A stretch of 64,000 nt of DNA, taken from Aminobacter carboxidus. GTDB taxonomy: Bacteria > Pseudomonadota > Alphaproteobacteria > Rhizobiales > Rhizobiaceae. The translations under genes and the position numbers were made by a program. The stretch is taken from NCBI RefSeq assembly GCF_014863355.1, contig NZ_JACZEP010000001.1, forward strand, positions 1,302,001 through 1,366,000. Direction: 5' to 3'. The notes below the pieces were generated by a model. That model did no database searches. It was given only the letters and a program-made list of their open reading frames with translations, and was not told the origin of the DNA. Of the stretch, positions 17,457 through 26,136 are shown piece by piece. Position 1 is the stretch's first letter. Each line of letters starts with the position of its first letter.

Positions 17457-18758
17457 TCAGTTGAACTTGTATTTCGCGCCGACGCGGACGGTGTGTGACG
17501 ACGGCGTGACTTCAAAGATGCCGCTGCTGTCGAAATCCTCCGACTGGTACTGCGCGTAGCGGTATTCGAGGTTGACCGTCATGTTGTTGGTGACGGCTGC
17601 TTCGAGACCGCCTCCGACGGAAAAGCCGCCTGCATTCCAGTCGATCAGCGACTGGCTGCTGCCGCCGCCGCTGGCAACGAGATCGAAATGCTGCCAGCTG
17701 TAGCCGCCAAGTACGTAGGCCAGCGTCGATTCATTGAGCTTCATGCCGACCCGGGCAAGAAGATCGAAACCGTAGTCGGCATCGAGGTTCAGCTTGCCAG
17801 GACCGAAGTTGATTTCGCTGGTTACACCTGAGTAGCGACCTCCGAGCTGTACGCCCGCAACCCAATTGCCGCCGAATTCATGGTCGTAGCCGACATTGAG
17901 TTCGCCGAAGGCACCTTCGCCGCCGATGCCGTTGAAGGAGGCTGCGCCGCCGAGACCCAGTTCGTGAACGGCCGCACCGGCACCGACATTGCCGCCGACG
18001 TAGAAGCCGGTCCAGCTATAGGCAGGCGACTCGAATGCAGCCGTGCCGCCGTTCTGGGCACCGAAGCGATAGTTGGCCGCGACGCTAAAGGTGTGCCGCG
18101 ACGTATCCGTGTCCAGCACGCCGTCGGGTGCGCCGAATTCGCTCAGGATGTTTGCGGTGCTGAAACGCGTGTAGCGATACTCGGTCTTGAGCGTCCAGTT
18201 GCTGGCGACCACTGTTTCGACGCCAACTCCCAGGAAGTAGCCGTCCTTGTCCCAGTCAAAGCTGAAGTCGCCTCCGCCGCCGCTCGCTTCGAGTTCAGAT
18301 TTCTGCCAAGCGTAACCGCCTAGGACATAACCCAGTGTGCTGGGCGTTACGAGATACCCGGCGCGAAGACCGACATCAAAGCCGTACTTCTCGGTGATCG
18401 AAACATCGGCGAAAGGCGCGGCGTCAATCTTGGTCGAGATGTTGCCGAAATGCGCGTCGACCAGGCCGCCAATCAGGAAACGTGGCGAGATCATATAGTC
18501 ATAGCCAAGCGTCACTTCGCCGAAAACGCCTTCGCCGCCGATACCATTGAAGGAGAATCCCGGTGCAGTTAGCGGCGAACTCACTTCATGGACGTTTGCC
18601 CCGACGCCACCGCCGAAGCCGACATAGACACCGCTCCAGTTGAAGCCTGCTGCTGCCGGTGCTTCCGTTACTGAATCCGCGGCAAAGGATGCCGAGTTGA
18701 TCGCAACAGCCGACACAGCGCCAAGCAACAGCGCCTGCCAAGTCTTACCAAATGTCAT
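17457..18758 (-). CDS. Outer-membrane beta-barrel protein with two tandem Omp25/31-like domains
   Basis: 433 residues. A Sec signal peptide (1-27, ending SFAAD) is followed by two homologous barrel units of ~190 residues, about 39-233 and 247-433. Each opens with W-S/T-G-V/F-YVG, then FNGIGGEG, VLGGY(A/S)WQ, ASGGG, EYRY, and ends in a strand (VAANYRFG; VGAKYKFN). A single unit is about the size of an ordinary Omp25/Omp31-type 8-stranded porin-like protein, so this is an in-frame duplication. The last residue is Asn, not the usual terminal Phe. It is transcribed alone with its own terminator; upstream lie a duplicated promoter module and a decayed gene copy. Confidence 0.85.
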   Translation of the reverse strand: MTFGKTWQALLLGAVSAVAINSASFAADSVTEAPAAAGFNWSGVYVGFGGGVGANVHEVSSPLTAPGFSFNGIGGEGVFGEVTLGYDYMISPRFLIGGLVDAHFGNISTKIDAAPFADVSITEKYGFDVGLRAGYLVTPSTLGYVLGGYAWQKSELEASGGGGDFSFDWDKDGYFLGVGVETVVASNWTLKTEYRYTRFSTANILSEFGAPDGVLDTDTSRHTFSVAANYRFGAQNGGTAAFESPAYSWTGFYVGGNVGAGAAVHELGLGGAASFNGIGGEGAFGELNVGYDHEFGGNWVAGVQLGGRYSGVTSEINFGPGKLNLDADYGFDLLARVGMKLNESTLAYVLGGYSWQHFDLVASGGGSSQSLIDWNAGGFSVGGGLEAAVTNNMTVNLEYRYAQYQSEDFDSSGIFEVTPSSHTVRVGAKYKFN

Positions 18759-18796
18759 AATATACTACCCCAACCTTACCCAATGTCGCTTTTCTA

Positions 18797-18834
18797 GCAC
18801 GCCTAGGTTGCTTGCGGTGCAACTAAAATGTCAC
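18797..18834 (-). repeat. Promoter-module repeat, copy 1 (before the barrel gene)
   Basis: 38 bases with 29 identities to 19030-19067, same length, no gaps. On the minus strand both copies start GTGACAT, contain TTAG-TGCA and end AGGCGTGC. This copy ends about 40 bases before the barrel gene's ATG. Confidence 0.65.
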
Positions 18835-19012
18835 ACCCACAGGCAATTTGGATTCCCAGCATGAACGCCGCGACCAGGAAATGTCTTCCAGCGCCAATGG
18901 CTTGGCAGCAAAACCTGCTGTTCCACAGCGGCTTTTGCCGACGAAAGCAATTGCCGCTACCCGGCTTGCCCAGGAGAAGCATTTCGAAAGTCTTGCGAAC
19001 GCCCATTGTCAC
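18823..19012 (-). pseudogene. Decayed copy of the barrel gene 5' end
   Basis: On the minus strand the ATG at 19010-19012 opens MTMGVRKTFEMLLLG, which resembles the intact downstream protein's start MTFGKTWQALLLG. After this, a one-base frame change restores a signal-peptide-like run (ASRVAAIAFVG ... GFAAKPLALED) followed by ISWS, like the mature start FNWSG, and then a short tail ending PVGVTF-stop, like the C-terminal barrel strand (VGAKYKF). Nearly all of the barrel is missing. Read as a third, internally deleted and frameshifted copy of the gene, head-to-tail with the intact one. The call rests on short similarities and on the shared upstream module. Confidence 0.5.
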
Positions 19013-19029
19013 GACCCCAGGCAGTCATG

Positions 19030-19067
19030 GCACGCCTGCGCTGCGTTTGATGCAGCTAAGATGTCAC
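19030..19067 (-). repeat. Promoter-module repeat, copy 2 (before the decayed barrel copy)
   Basis: Partner of 18797-18834 (29 of 38 identical). It sits 17 bases upstream of the ghost gene's ATG, i.e. in the position matching copy 1 before the intact gene. Confidence 0.65.
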
Positions 19068-19152
19068 GTGCGGGCAAATCCGTGCCGAAGCGCAAACTAT
19101 TTTTGGTAGTATTTTTGGGAAGCGGCGCGAGAGAGCGATCAACCGACGACAA

Positions 19153-19178
19153 AGCCCGCCGCATCGCTGCAGCGGGCT
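19153..19178 (-). terminator. Terminator after ald
   Basis: A stem of 7 + 3 bp with one mismatch (AGCCCGC...GCGGGCT) and loop TCGC (+ strand). On the minus strand it is followed by TTGTCG. It closely resembles the terminator at 17410-17433. Confidence 0.7.
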
Positions 19179-19200
19179 CCTGATCGCATCCCGAAAGGAA

Positions 19201-20316
19201 TCAGGCAGCCAATGCGGACTTCGCTTCCGTCATTTCGTAGCCGAGCGCTTCGGCTACCGCGCGATTGGTAATGCGTCCGCGATGGACGTTGAGGCCGTTG
19301 CGCAGATGCGGTTCGTCGGCCAATGCCTTGAGGCCGCGGTCGGCGAGCGCCAGACCGTAGTGCAGCGTGGCGTTGTTGAGCGCGTGCGCCGAGGTGACCG
19401 GCACAGCCCCCGGCATGTTGGCGACGCAATAATGGATGATGCCGTCGACCTCGTAGGTCGGATCGGCATGGGTGGTGGCATGCGAAGTCTCAAAGCAGCC
19501 GCCCTGGTCGATGGCGACATCGACAAGCACCGCACCCTTTTTCATGCCCGACAGCATTTCGCGGCTGACCAGCTTTGGTGCGGCGGCACCGGGGATGAGC
19601 ACTGCGCCGATGATGAGGTCAGCCGAGAAGCATTCTTCCTCAAGTGCCTCGACCGTCGAGTAACGCGTGTGGACGCGGCCGGCGAACAGATCGTCGAGCT
19701 GACGCAGGCGCGGGATCGAGCGGTCGATGATGCTGACGTCGGCGCCGAGCCCGGCTGCCATGCGAGCCGCATGCAGGCCAACCACGCCGCCGCCGATGAC
19801 CGCGACCTTGCCAGGCAGCACGCCCGGCACCCCGCCGAGCAGCACACCGCGGCCGCCATAGGCCTTCTGCAGTGCTGTCGCACCTGCCTGGATCGCCAGG
19901 CGGCCGGCGACTTCCGACATCGGTGCCAGAAGCGGCAGGCCGCCGCGATCGTCCGTAACGGTCTCATAGGCGACGGCGGTAACGCCCGAGCCAAGCAGCC
20001 CCTTGGTCTGTTCCGGATCCGGCGCGAGATGGAGATAAGTGTAGAGGATCTGGCCGTCGCGCAGCTGAGCCCACTCCTTGGGCTGCGGCTCCTTGACCTT
20101 CACGATCATGTCGGAGCGTGTGAACACCTCTTCGGCGGTCTTGGCGATTTGGGCGCCGGCCGCGCGATAGGCATTGTCGTCAGCGCCGATGCCGGAGCCG
20201 GCACCTGCTTCGACCAGGACCTCGTGGCCGTGGGCGACATATTCGCGAACCGAACCGGGCGTCAGACCGACACGGTATTCATGGTTCTTGATTTCCTTGG
20301 GGCAACCTACGCGCAT
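19201..20316 (-). CDS. ald: Alanine dehydrogenase
   Basis: 371 residues from the ATG at 20314-20316, behind GGAGGAGCAGGAAG. It opens [20 protein letters not shown] as in bacterial Ald, keeps the catalytic Lys (VKVKEPQ) and His (YLHLAPD), the NAD-binding [13 protein letters not shown] and VDVAIDQGG. It interconverts L-alanine and pyruvate with ammonia and NAD(H), allowing alanine catabolism. In rhizobia it also matters for bacteroid alanine formation (established for R. leguminosarum). An Lrp/AsnC regulator gene diverges 153 bases away and is the probable controller. A longer open frame upstream (to 20367) lacks support as a start. Confidence 0.95.
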   Translation of the reverse strand: MRVGCPKEIKNHEYRVGLTPGSVREYVAHGHEVLVEAGAGSGIGADDNAYRAAGAQIAKTAEEVFTRSDMIVKVKEPQPKEWAQLRDGQILYTYLHLAPDPEQTKGLLGSGVTAVAYETVTDDRGGLPLLAPMSEVAGRLAIQAGATALQKAYGGRGVLLGGVPGVLPGKVAVIGGGVVGLHAARMAAGLGADVSIIDRSIPRLRQLDDLFAGRVHTRYSTVEALEEECFSADLIIGAVLIPGAAAPKLVSREMLSGMKKGAVLVDVAIDQGGCFETSHATTHADPTYEVDGIIHYCVANMPGAVPVTSAHALNNATLHYGLALADRGLKALADEPHLRNGLNVHRGRITNRAVAEALGYEMTEAKSALAA

Positions 20317-20469
20317 CTTCCTGCTCCTCCGCAGCCATTTTGGCTTTCTCCCTGATGACGAAGTCAATCACGAATCGTTCCGAATATGTTTGCGAAAACG
20401 GTTGCGCTACCATGGGTTGTTCGTTAATTTTTGCGCACTTCCCCTGTATCGTCGAAGGAAATTCGAAGA
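20317..20469. promoter_or_regulatory. Divergent ald / Lrp-regulator promoter region
   Basis: 153 bases between the two divergent starts, more AT-rich than the surroundings, with TTGTTCGTTAATTTTTGCGC in the middle. It should hold both promoters and the Lrp-type binding sites. No exact operator was defined. Confidence 0.5.
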
Positions 20470-20943
20470 ATGCCGTTGGACAGGATCGATATCGCCATTC
20501 TGGACGCGCTGCAGAAGGATGGGCGGATGCCCAATGCGGCACTGGCCGAAAAAGTCGGGCTGTCGCAATCGGCCTGCTCGCGACGTCTCGACAACCTCGA
20601 GAAGTCAGGCATCATCAGTGGCTATCACGCCCGCCTGTCGAATGTCGCGCTCGGTCACCAGATGACGGTGATCGTGCATATTTCGCTGTCGGGGCAGTTC
20701 GAAAAGACGCTTTCGGATTTCGAGGTCGCGGTAAAGCGCTGCCCCAACATCCTGTCCTGCCATTTGATGTCGGGTGAATACGACTACATCCTGCGCATCG
20801 CTGCCCGCGATCTGCCCGACTATGAGCGCATCCACAAGGAATGGCTGTCGGCGATGCCGCATGTCACCAAGATCAATTCGTCCTTCGCCTTGCGCGAGAT
20901 CGTCGATCGCACGGTGATGGGGATAAGGCCGGAGCTGCTCTGA
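20470..20943 (+). CDS. Lrp/AsnC-family transcriptional regulator, probable ald regulator
   Basis: 157 residues from ATG 20470 (AAGGAAATTCGAAGA upstream). An N-terminal winged helix-turn-helix (MPLDRIDIAILDALQKDGRM, then ALAEKVGLSQSACSRRLDNL) is followed by the RAM/AsnC ligand-binding domain with SGEYDYILRIAARDLPDYE. This layout is that of AldR/BkdR-like Lrp regulators, which sense an amino acid and control a divergent dehydrogenase gene. Its head-to-head position with ald makes alanine-responsive activation of ald the simplest reading (inference). Confidence 0.9.
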   Translation: MPLDRIDIAILDALQKDGRMPNAALAEKVGLSQSACSRRLDNLEKSGIISGYHARLSNVALGHQMTVIVHISLSGQFEKTLSDFEVAVKRCPNILSCHLMSGEYDYILRIAARDLPDYERIHKEWLSAMPHVTKINSSFALREIVDRTVMGIRPELL

Positions 20944-21114
20944 GGCGGGAACAAAGCAGGCTGAAATCGGCAGCATCGCGCTGGACCAATCCATTCCCCA
21001 CAGAATGTCGCGAGGCTGTCATACGAGTCGGCTGGACTCGGATGAATTTTGGCGCAACATTTGATCTTTGGGACACCGGCTAAATACTGTCAGTTCATTT
21101 CCTGGAGAATGAAG

Positions 21115-23091
21115 ATGTCCAACGTGATTCAACCTGTTTCTCGCCGTTCTTTCCTTGCGGGATCAGCTGCAGCGGGTGCACTTGTGATGCTCCACCCATT
21201 TTCGGCGCGCGCACAGGCTAACCAGGCGCACCTTCGCATCATGGAAACCACGGATCTGCACGTCCATGTGTTTCCCTACGACTACTATGCCGACAAGCCC
21301 AACGACACGATGGGCGTTGCCCGCACCGCCTCGATCATCGACGCCATCCGCACTGAAGCCACCAACTCGATCCTCGTCGACAATGGTGACTTCCTTCAGG
21401 GCAATCCGATGGGCGACTACATGGCCTATCAGCGCGGCATGAAGGATGGTGACGTCCATCCGATCATCAAGGCGATGAACACGCTGGGCTATGATTGCTC
21501 GACGCTGGGCAACCACGAATTCAACTACGGCCTCGACTACATGTTCAAGGTGCTGGCCGGCGCGAACTTCCCCGTCGTCTGCTCCAACCTGACCAAGGGC
21601 GAACTGGCCGCCGACGCAACCAAGGACGAGCTGTTTCTCAAGCCTTATGTGATCCTCGACAGGAAGGTGAAGGATGGCTCGGGCGCCGAGCATCCGATCC
21701 GCATCGGCCTGATCGGCTTTGTGCCGCCCCAGGTGATGACCTGGGATTCGCGCCATCTGCATGGCAAGGCAATGACCCGCGACATCGTCAAGGCAGCCCA
21801 GGCCTGGGTGCCGGAGATCCGCGAGCAGGGTACCGACATCGTCATTGCTCTCTCGCACTCCGGTATGGGTACGCCGCAGGCTGCGGAAAATCTCGAAAAC
21901 GCCTCGATCCTGCTTGCCGGCGTCGAGGGCATCGACGCGATCGTCACCGGCCACAGCCACCTCGATTTCCCCGGGCCGAAGTTCGACAAGGTCGAGGGTC
22001 TCGACAACACCAAGGGCACGATCAACGGCAAGCCGGGCGTGATGGGCGGCTTCTGGGGCTCGCATCTCGGCCTGATCGACCTGCTGCTCGAGCGCGACGG
22101 CAATGCCTGGAAGGTGGTCAGCTCTACCAGCGAGGCGCGGCCGATCTCCAAGCGCGTCGACAAGAAGGTGGTGCCGACAGTCGAGAGCAAGGCAGCGGTC
22201 GAAGCTGCTGCCAAGGAAGAGCATGAAGCAACACTCGCTTATGTGCGCACACCTGTCGGCAAGACCTCGGCACCGCTCTACTCCTACTTTGCTCTCGTCG
22301 CCGACGACCCCTCGGTCCAGATCGTGAGCCAGGCGCAGATCTGGTACATCAAGGACATGCTCAAGGACACCGAGCACAAGGACCTTCCGGTGCTTTCAGC
22401 CGCAGCACCCTTCAAGTCGGGTGGCCGTGGCGGGCCCGATTACTACACCGACGTTCCCGCCGGCGCTGTCGCGATCAAGAACGTTGCCGACCTCTATCTT
22501 TACCCCAACACCGTGCAGGCCGTGGCGGTCACCGGCGCCCAGGTCAAGGAGTGGCTCGAGATGTCGGCCGGCATCTTCAACAAGATTGAAGCAGGCAAGG
22601 CAGACCAGGTGCTGATCAATCCCGAGTTTCCCTCCTACAATTTCGACGTCATCGACGGCGTAACCTACAAGATCGACCTGGCGCAGCCGCCGAAATACGA
22701 TCCCAAGGGGGCGGTGCTGGATGCTGCTTCGAACCGCATCGTCGACCTGATGTTCGAGGGCAAGCCGATCGATCCGGCAGCGAAATTCGTTGTCGCGTCG
22801 AACAATTACCGCGCCGGCGGGGGTGGCAATTTCCCCGAGATCAATGCCTCGAAGCTTGTCTTCGAAGCCCCTGATACCAACCGCGACGTGATCGTGCGCT
22901 ACATCGTCGATCAGGGCACCATCAACCCATCGGCCGACTCCAACTGGTCGTTCGCCCCGGTTGCGGGCGCCTCGGTGATTTTCGAAACCGGCCCCAAGGC
23001 CAAGGACCACATCGCGGAGGTCAAGGCGGTCAAGATCGAGCCGGCGGGCGATGGTGCCGAAGGCTTTGCCAAGTATCGCATCACGCTTTGA
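21115..23091 (+). CDS. cpdB: 2',3'-cyclic-nucleotide 2'-phosphodiesterase/3'-nucleotidase
   Basis: 658 residues from ATG 21115 (GGAG seven bases upstream). A twin-arginine type signal (SRRSFLAGSAAAGALVML) ending at SARAQA is followed by the metallophosphatase domain: TTDLHVHVFPYDYY, DNGDFLQGNP, GNHEFNYG, SHSGMG and TGHSHLDFPG are the metal-binding motifs of the CpdB/UshA family. The C-terminal 5'-nucleotidase domain follows from about residue 390. The periplasmic enzyme turns 2',3'-cyclic NMPs into nucleosides and phosphate. The SRRSFL motif suggests Tat export, unlike the Sec-exported E. coli CpdB. A single gene with its own terminator. Confidence 0.93.
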   Translation: MSNVIQPVSRRSFLAGSAAAGALVMLHPFSARAQANQAHLRIMETTDLHVHVFPYDYYADKPNDTMGVARTASIIDAIRTEATNSILVDNGDFLQGNPMGDYMAYQRGMKDGDVHPIIKAMNTLGYDCSTLGNHEFNYGLDYMFKVLAGANFPVVCSNLTKGELAADATKDELFLKPYVILDRKVKDGSGAEHPIRIGLIGFVPPQVMTWDSRHLHGKAMTRDIVKAAQAWVPEIREQGTDIVIALSHSGMGTPQAAENLENASILLAGVEGIDAIVTGHSHLDFPGPKFDKVEGLDNTKGTINGKPGVMGGFWGSHLGLIDLLLERDGNAWKVVSSTSEARPISKRVDKKVVPTVESKAAVEAAAKEEHEATLAYVRTPVGKTSAPLYSYFALVADDPSVQIVSQAQIWYIKDMLKDTEHKDLPVLSAAAPFKSGGRGGPDYYTDVPAGAVAIKNVADLYLYPNTVQAVAVTGAQVKEWLEMSAGIFNKIEAGKADQVLINPEFPSYNFDVIDGVTYKIDLAQPPKYDPKGAVLDAASNRIVDLMFEGKPIDPAAKFVVASNNYRAGGGGNFPEINASKLVFEAPDTNRDVIVRYIVDQGTINPSADSNWSFAPVAGASVIFETGPKAKDHIAEVKAVKIEPAGDGAEGFAKYRITL

Positions 23092-23108
23092 TATCTGGCG
23101 GATCGGCA

Positions 23109-23143
23109 GGGCGGCTGGAGAGATCCAGCCGCCCCTTCATTTT
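23109..23143 (+). terminator. Rho-independent terminator after cpdB
   Basis: A perfect 10-bp stem GGGCGGCTGG / CCAGCCGCCC with loop AGAGAT, then CTTCATTTT. It lies between the convergent cpdB and GDPD genes. Confidence 0.88.
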
Positions 23144-23157
23144 CGCACGAGGCTCGA

Positions 23158-24138
23158 TCAGTTGGCACGGCGTTCGATGACCGGGATGACCAGATCGAGC
23201 GCGTCAGTGGAAATGCCGCCCGAATAGCCGGCCGGCAGTGATTCGATTATGGCGGGATCGTCGATGCCGTCGGAAAATCCGCCGCCGTGATAGGGTCCGA
23301 GCAGATAGACATTGGTGCCGGCGCTTTCCATCCGGTCGAGAAAGCGGTTCGGCCAGCCCCACAACCAGGGCGCAATGTTGATTGGCACGAACAGCGTGCC
23401 GCCACGGCAGTCTTCCGGCACATAGCTGCTCCAGCCGAGCCCTGCATAGCGCAACAGGCAGCGCGTCAGCGATTTCTTGCTGAGAGTGCGCATATCGGGC
23501 AGGGCGGCCTTGATGGACTGCAAGGGCCTGTCGCCGCCAACGACAGTGAGGGCGGCGCGGCGTTCCGGGGGCAGGGCTGCAAGGAAGGCCGCCAAAGCTT
23601 CGCCCTCCTTGGCGTCGTTGCTTTTGACGTTGATGTGGAAACGACGATCGGGGTACCGATCCATCACCTCGTCGAGCGACGGCATCAGCCCGACGCCCTG
23701 GCCGCGAAACGGGAACGTCTTGCCGCCGTCGGCGGTGTAGCCGTAGCCGACGTCGAGCTTCTTGAGGTCCGCCATAGAATGGCCGCGCGTCTCGCCACTG
23801 CTTTCGGTGCGGCAATCCACCGTCCAGTCGTGGAAGACCGCGAACCTGTCGTCGGTGGTCGGATGCACGTCGAGTTCCAGCACGTCGGCACCACGCGCGA
23901 AGGCGGCGTCCATCGAGCGTATGGTATTTTCGAGATAGTCGTGCCGCGGAGGCAGCATGCGTTCGGCGGTGCAGGTGTCGCCGGTCAACCCGGTGCGGTC
24001 ATATTCCTGGGCCAAGCCGCGATGAGCGAGGACGACAGGTCTGCCGTCCGGGCGGTTGGAAAGCAGCGACGTGTTGTTGAGATAGATCGCTCCGGCCGCC
24101 GCCACAGCAACGAGAAGGAAGATGTTTCGCTTGCGCAT
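23158..24138 (-). CDS. Glycerophosphodiester phosphodiesterase family protein
   Basis: 326 residues from the ATG at 24136-24138. An N-terminal hydrophobic helix (MRKRNIFLLVAVAAAGAIYL) acts as signal or anchor. The GDPD TIM-barrel signatures are AHRGLA, the NT-x-x-S motif (LENTIRSM), the metal-binding ELDVH and a His in VFHDWTVDCRT. It hydrolyses glycerophosphodiesters to glycerol-3-phosphate and an alcohol, here likely at the periplasmic face of the inner membrane. The extra Cys residues (CTAERM, CRT, CLLRYAG, DCRGG) suggest disulfides, fitting export. Convergent with cpdB: both release phosphate from organic esters, though they do not share a transcript. Confidence 0.87.
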   Translation of the reverse strand: MRKRNIFLLVAVAAAGAIYLNNTSLLSNRPDGRPVVLAHRGLAQEYDRTGLTGDTCTAERMLPPRHDYLENTIRSMDAAFARGADVLELDVHPTTDDRFAVFHDWTVDCRTESSGETRGHSMADLKKLDVGYGYTADGGKTFPFRGQGVGLMPSLDEVMDRYPDRRFHINVKSNDAKEGEALAAFLAALPPERRAALTVVGGDRPLQSIKAALPDMRTLSKKSLTRCLLRYAGLGWSSYVPEDCRGGTLFVPINIAPWLWGWPNRFLDRMESAGTNVYLLGPYHGGGFSDGIDDPAIIESLPAGYSGGISTDALDLVIPVIERRAN

Positions 24139-24277
24139 GTCTTGATTCGCTCCGAGGCCAGCCCGAGAAACGAGACTGCCCAAGGATTCGGCGTTTTGAA
24201 GACAAAACCGTGACGCAACGGCGCCATTGCTGGCAACGCACCAGTTGTTTCGTTCATTGCAGTTTGAATAGTGCCGG

Positions 24278-25534
24278 TCAGGCCTTGTAGACCACTTGCC
24301 TGACGTCGATGTATTCGGCGCGAAAACCTGCTTCGCAATAATGCAGGTAAAACTCCCAGAGCTTCTTGAAACGGTCGTCGAAGCCGAGTGGCACGATACG
24401 CTCCCAGGACGACCAGAAGCGGGTGCGCCATTCGGCCAGCGTGCGGGCATAGTCCTGCGGAAAGACACGCTCGCGCAGATAGTCGAGCCCGTGTTCGGCA
24501 CCGAGCGACTTGAGCAAGGTCGGCGTCGGCAGCATGCCGCCGGGAAAGACGTAACGCTGGATGAAGTCCGGCCGCTTGCGGTACAGCGGGTAGGCCGCCT
24601 CGTTGATGGTGATGATCTGCAGGCCCGCAGTGCCGCCCGAGGGCAGGCACTGTTTCATCTTGGCGAAGAACGCCGGCCAGTACTTTTCGCCCACCGCTTC
24701 GAACATCTCGATCGAGGCAATGCGGTCGTAGCGGCCGGTCTCGTCGCGATAGTCCTGCAGCTTGAGCTCGACTTTGTCGGAAAGCCCGGCGTTGTGGATG
24801 CGCTTCTGCGCAAAATCGAACTGCTCGCGGCTGATCGTCAGCCCGGTCACCTTGCAGCCGATCTCGCGGGCCGCAAACTCCGCGAAACCGCCCCAGCCAC
24901 AGCCGATCTCCAGCACATGATCGTTAGGTCCGATGCCGGTATCGCGCGCCAGCGCCCGGTATTTTTCGGTCTGCGCGCCTGCGAGGTCGTTGGCGCCGGT
25001 TGCGAAAAGCCCGGACGAGTATGTCATGCTCGGGTCGAGCCACTGGCTGTAGAAGGCGTTGCCGAGATCGTAATGGGCAGAAATGTTGCGCTTCGAGCCG
25101 GTGCGAGTGTTGTCGTTGAGCCAGTGGCGAATGCGCTGGATGGTGGCGAGCAACCAGCTGGCGCCGCCTGCGACACCTTCACCGGCTTCGCTGTTGACCA
25201 CGAACAGTTCGAGGAAGCTGGTGACGTCAGGACTGTCCCAATCGCCGTCGATGTAGGATTCGGCGACCCCGATTGTGCCGCCGCTGAAGGCGCGCGAGGG
25301 CAGCTTCCAGTTGTGCAGGACGATTTCGGCCTCGGGTCCCGGGGCCTTGCCGCCGACCAGAATGCTGCGCCCGTCTGGCATCTTCACCTTGAGCGAACCG
25401 CGCGGTAGGTGCAATGCTGCCGACAGCGTCATACGCACACGCGCCGGCAAACCTCTGGCAAAGTCCGCGACGTTGCCCTCGTGAAGCCTCGTCACGCCGT
25501 GATTTGTGAAACCGTCCGAGTTCCGCTGGGCCAT
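24278..25534 (-). CDS. cfa: Cyclopropane-fatty-acyl-phospholipid synthase family protein
   Basis: 418 residues from the ATG at 25532-25534. The C-terminal two thirds form the SAM-dependent methyltransferase domain with motif I VLEIGCGWGGFAEFA and the downstream SIEMFEAVGEKYW. Near the end LHYCEAGFR carries the cysteine that corresponds to Cys354 of E. coli Cfa, and the N-terminal ~110 residues match the lipid-binding part. The enzyme adds a methylene from SAM across acyl double bonds of membrane phospholipids, typical in stationary phase or acid stress. Rhizobia often have several cfa paralogues, so this may be one of them. The ribosome-binding site is weak. Confidence 0.88.
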   Translation of the reverse strand: MAQRNSDGFTNHGVTRLHEGNVADFARGLPARVRMTLSAALHLPRGSLKVKMPDGRSILVGGKAPGPEAEIVLHNWKLPSRAFSGGTIGVAESYIDGDWDSPDVTSFLELFVVNSEAGEGVAGGASWLLATIQRIRHWLNDNTRTGSKRNISAHYDLGNAFYSQWLDPSMTYSSGLFATGANDLAGAQTEKYRALARDTGIGPNDHVLEIGCGWGGFAEFAAREIGCKVTGLTISREQFDFAQKRIHNAGLSDKVELKLQDYRDETGRYDRIASIEMFEAVGEKYWPAFFAKMKQCLPSGGTAGLQIITINEAAYPLYRKRPDFIQRYVFPGGMLPTPTLLKSLGAEHGLDYLRERVFPQDYARTLAEWRTRFWSSWERIVPLGFDDRFKKLWEFYLHYCEAGFRAEYIDVRQVVYKA

Positions 25535-25906
25535 CTCGACGTCCCAATGTTGCTGCCCGGTACGGCGTGTCGGGCCCGTTGCTCCAAACCTTGCACCGCT
25601 GTCTTCGTCTGGCCAGAGGCGCGCCGCCGGACGCATCTCCGGTCAGCTCGCGATGGACTTGGCTTTCGCCGCCAAGACTTCCGCGTGCTGCGGTGAATCT
25701 GTCGTGATCTTCACCGCCAAAATCTCGAACTTCAAGTGACATCTGGCAAGCGCTGATATGCCAGATGCGGGTCCTGCCGCCGGGTCGAAGCCAATCCGTC
25801 ATCAGAGCGAATTTCTTTGTTATTAGAAAGCTCTAATGCTCTAAGGTGAGGCCAGTGGCTCGCGCCATGTCTCCAGCTTCCGGCGTCACCAAGGGGAGGG
25901 CATCAA
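25535..25906. other. Intergenic region upstream of cfa
   Basis: No convincing gene on either strand; the open frames here lack ribosome-binding sites and have antisense-like composition. It contains an AT-rich patch near 25810-25840 (TTTCTTTGTTATTAGAAAGCTC) that could include a promoter for the small protein downstream. Confidence 0.4.
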
Positions 25907-26035
25907 ATTCGCTACGTCATCGCGATCATGTGCGTCGCCTTGTTCCTCATCTGGGACATCTTGTACAACCACGGCGACGCCACCGCCAAGGCGGTGCGGG
26001 AGGTGCATCGCGTCGTCAGGATGGTCACGGATTGA
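25907..26035 (+). CDS. Small single-pass membrane protein (42 aa), apparent AUU start
   Basis: Forty-two codons with the frame opening at ATT 25907, six bases after the strong ribosome-binding sequence AGGGGAGGG. The peptide starts (M/I)RYVIAIMCVALFLIWDIL, a clear transmembrane helix, and continues with a charged tail ending HRVVRMVTD. This is the size and shape of the short membrane peptides common in rhizobial genomes. The first in-frame ATG (25928) lies in the middle of the helix and has no ribosome-binding site. Either AUU is the start, as in infC, or a single-base change turned ATG into ATT. It is too short for standard ORF calling. Confidence 0.6.
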   Translation: MRYVIAIMCVALFLIWDILYNHGDATAKAVREVHRVVRMVTD

Positions 26036-26136
26036 CGGATCTGCCGCGCGATCCGTGCTGCTGCCTTTTGCCCGATTGACGCCGGCCGAAAGCCGACCCA
26101 AAAGGCGCCAGCGAAAGCAGCAGAAGGAATCGCGGC

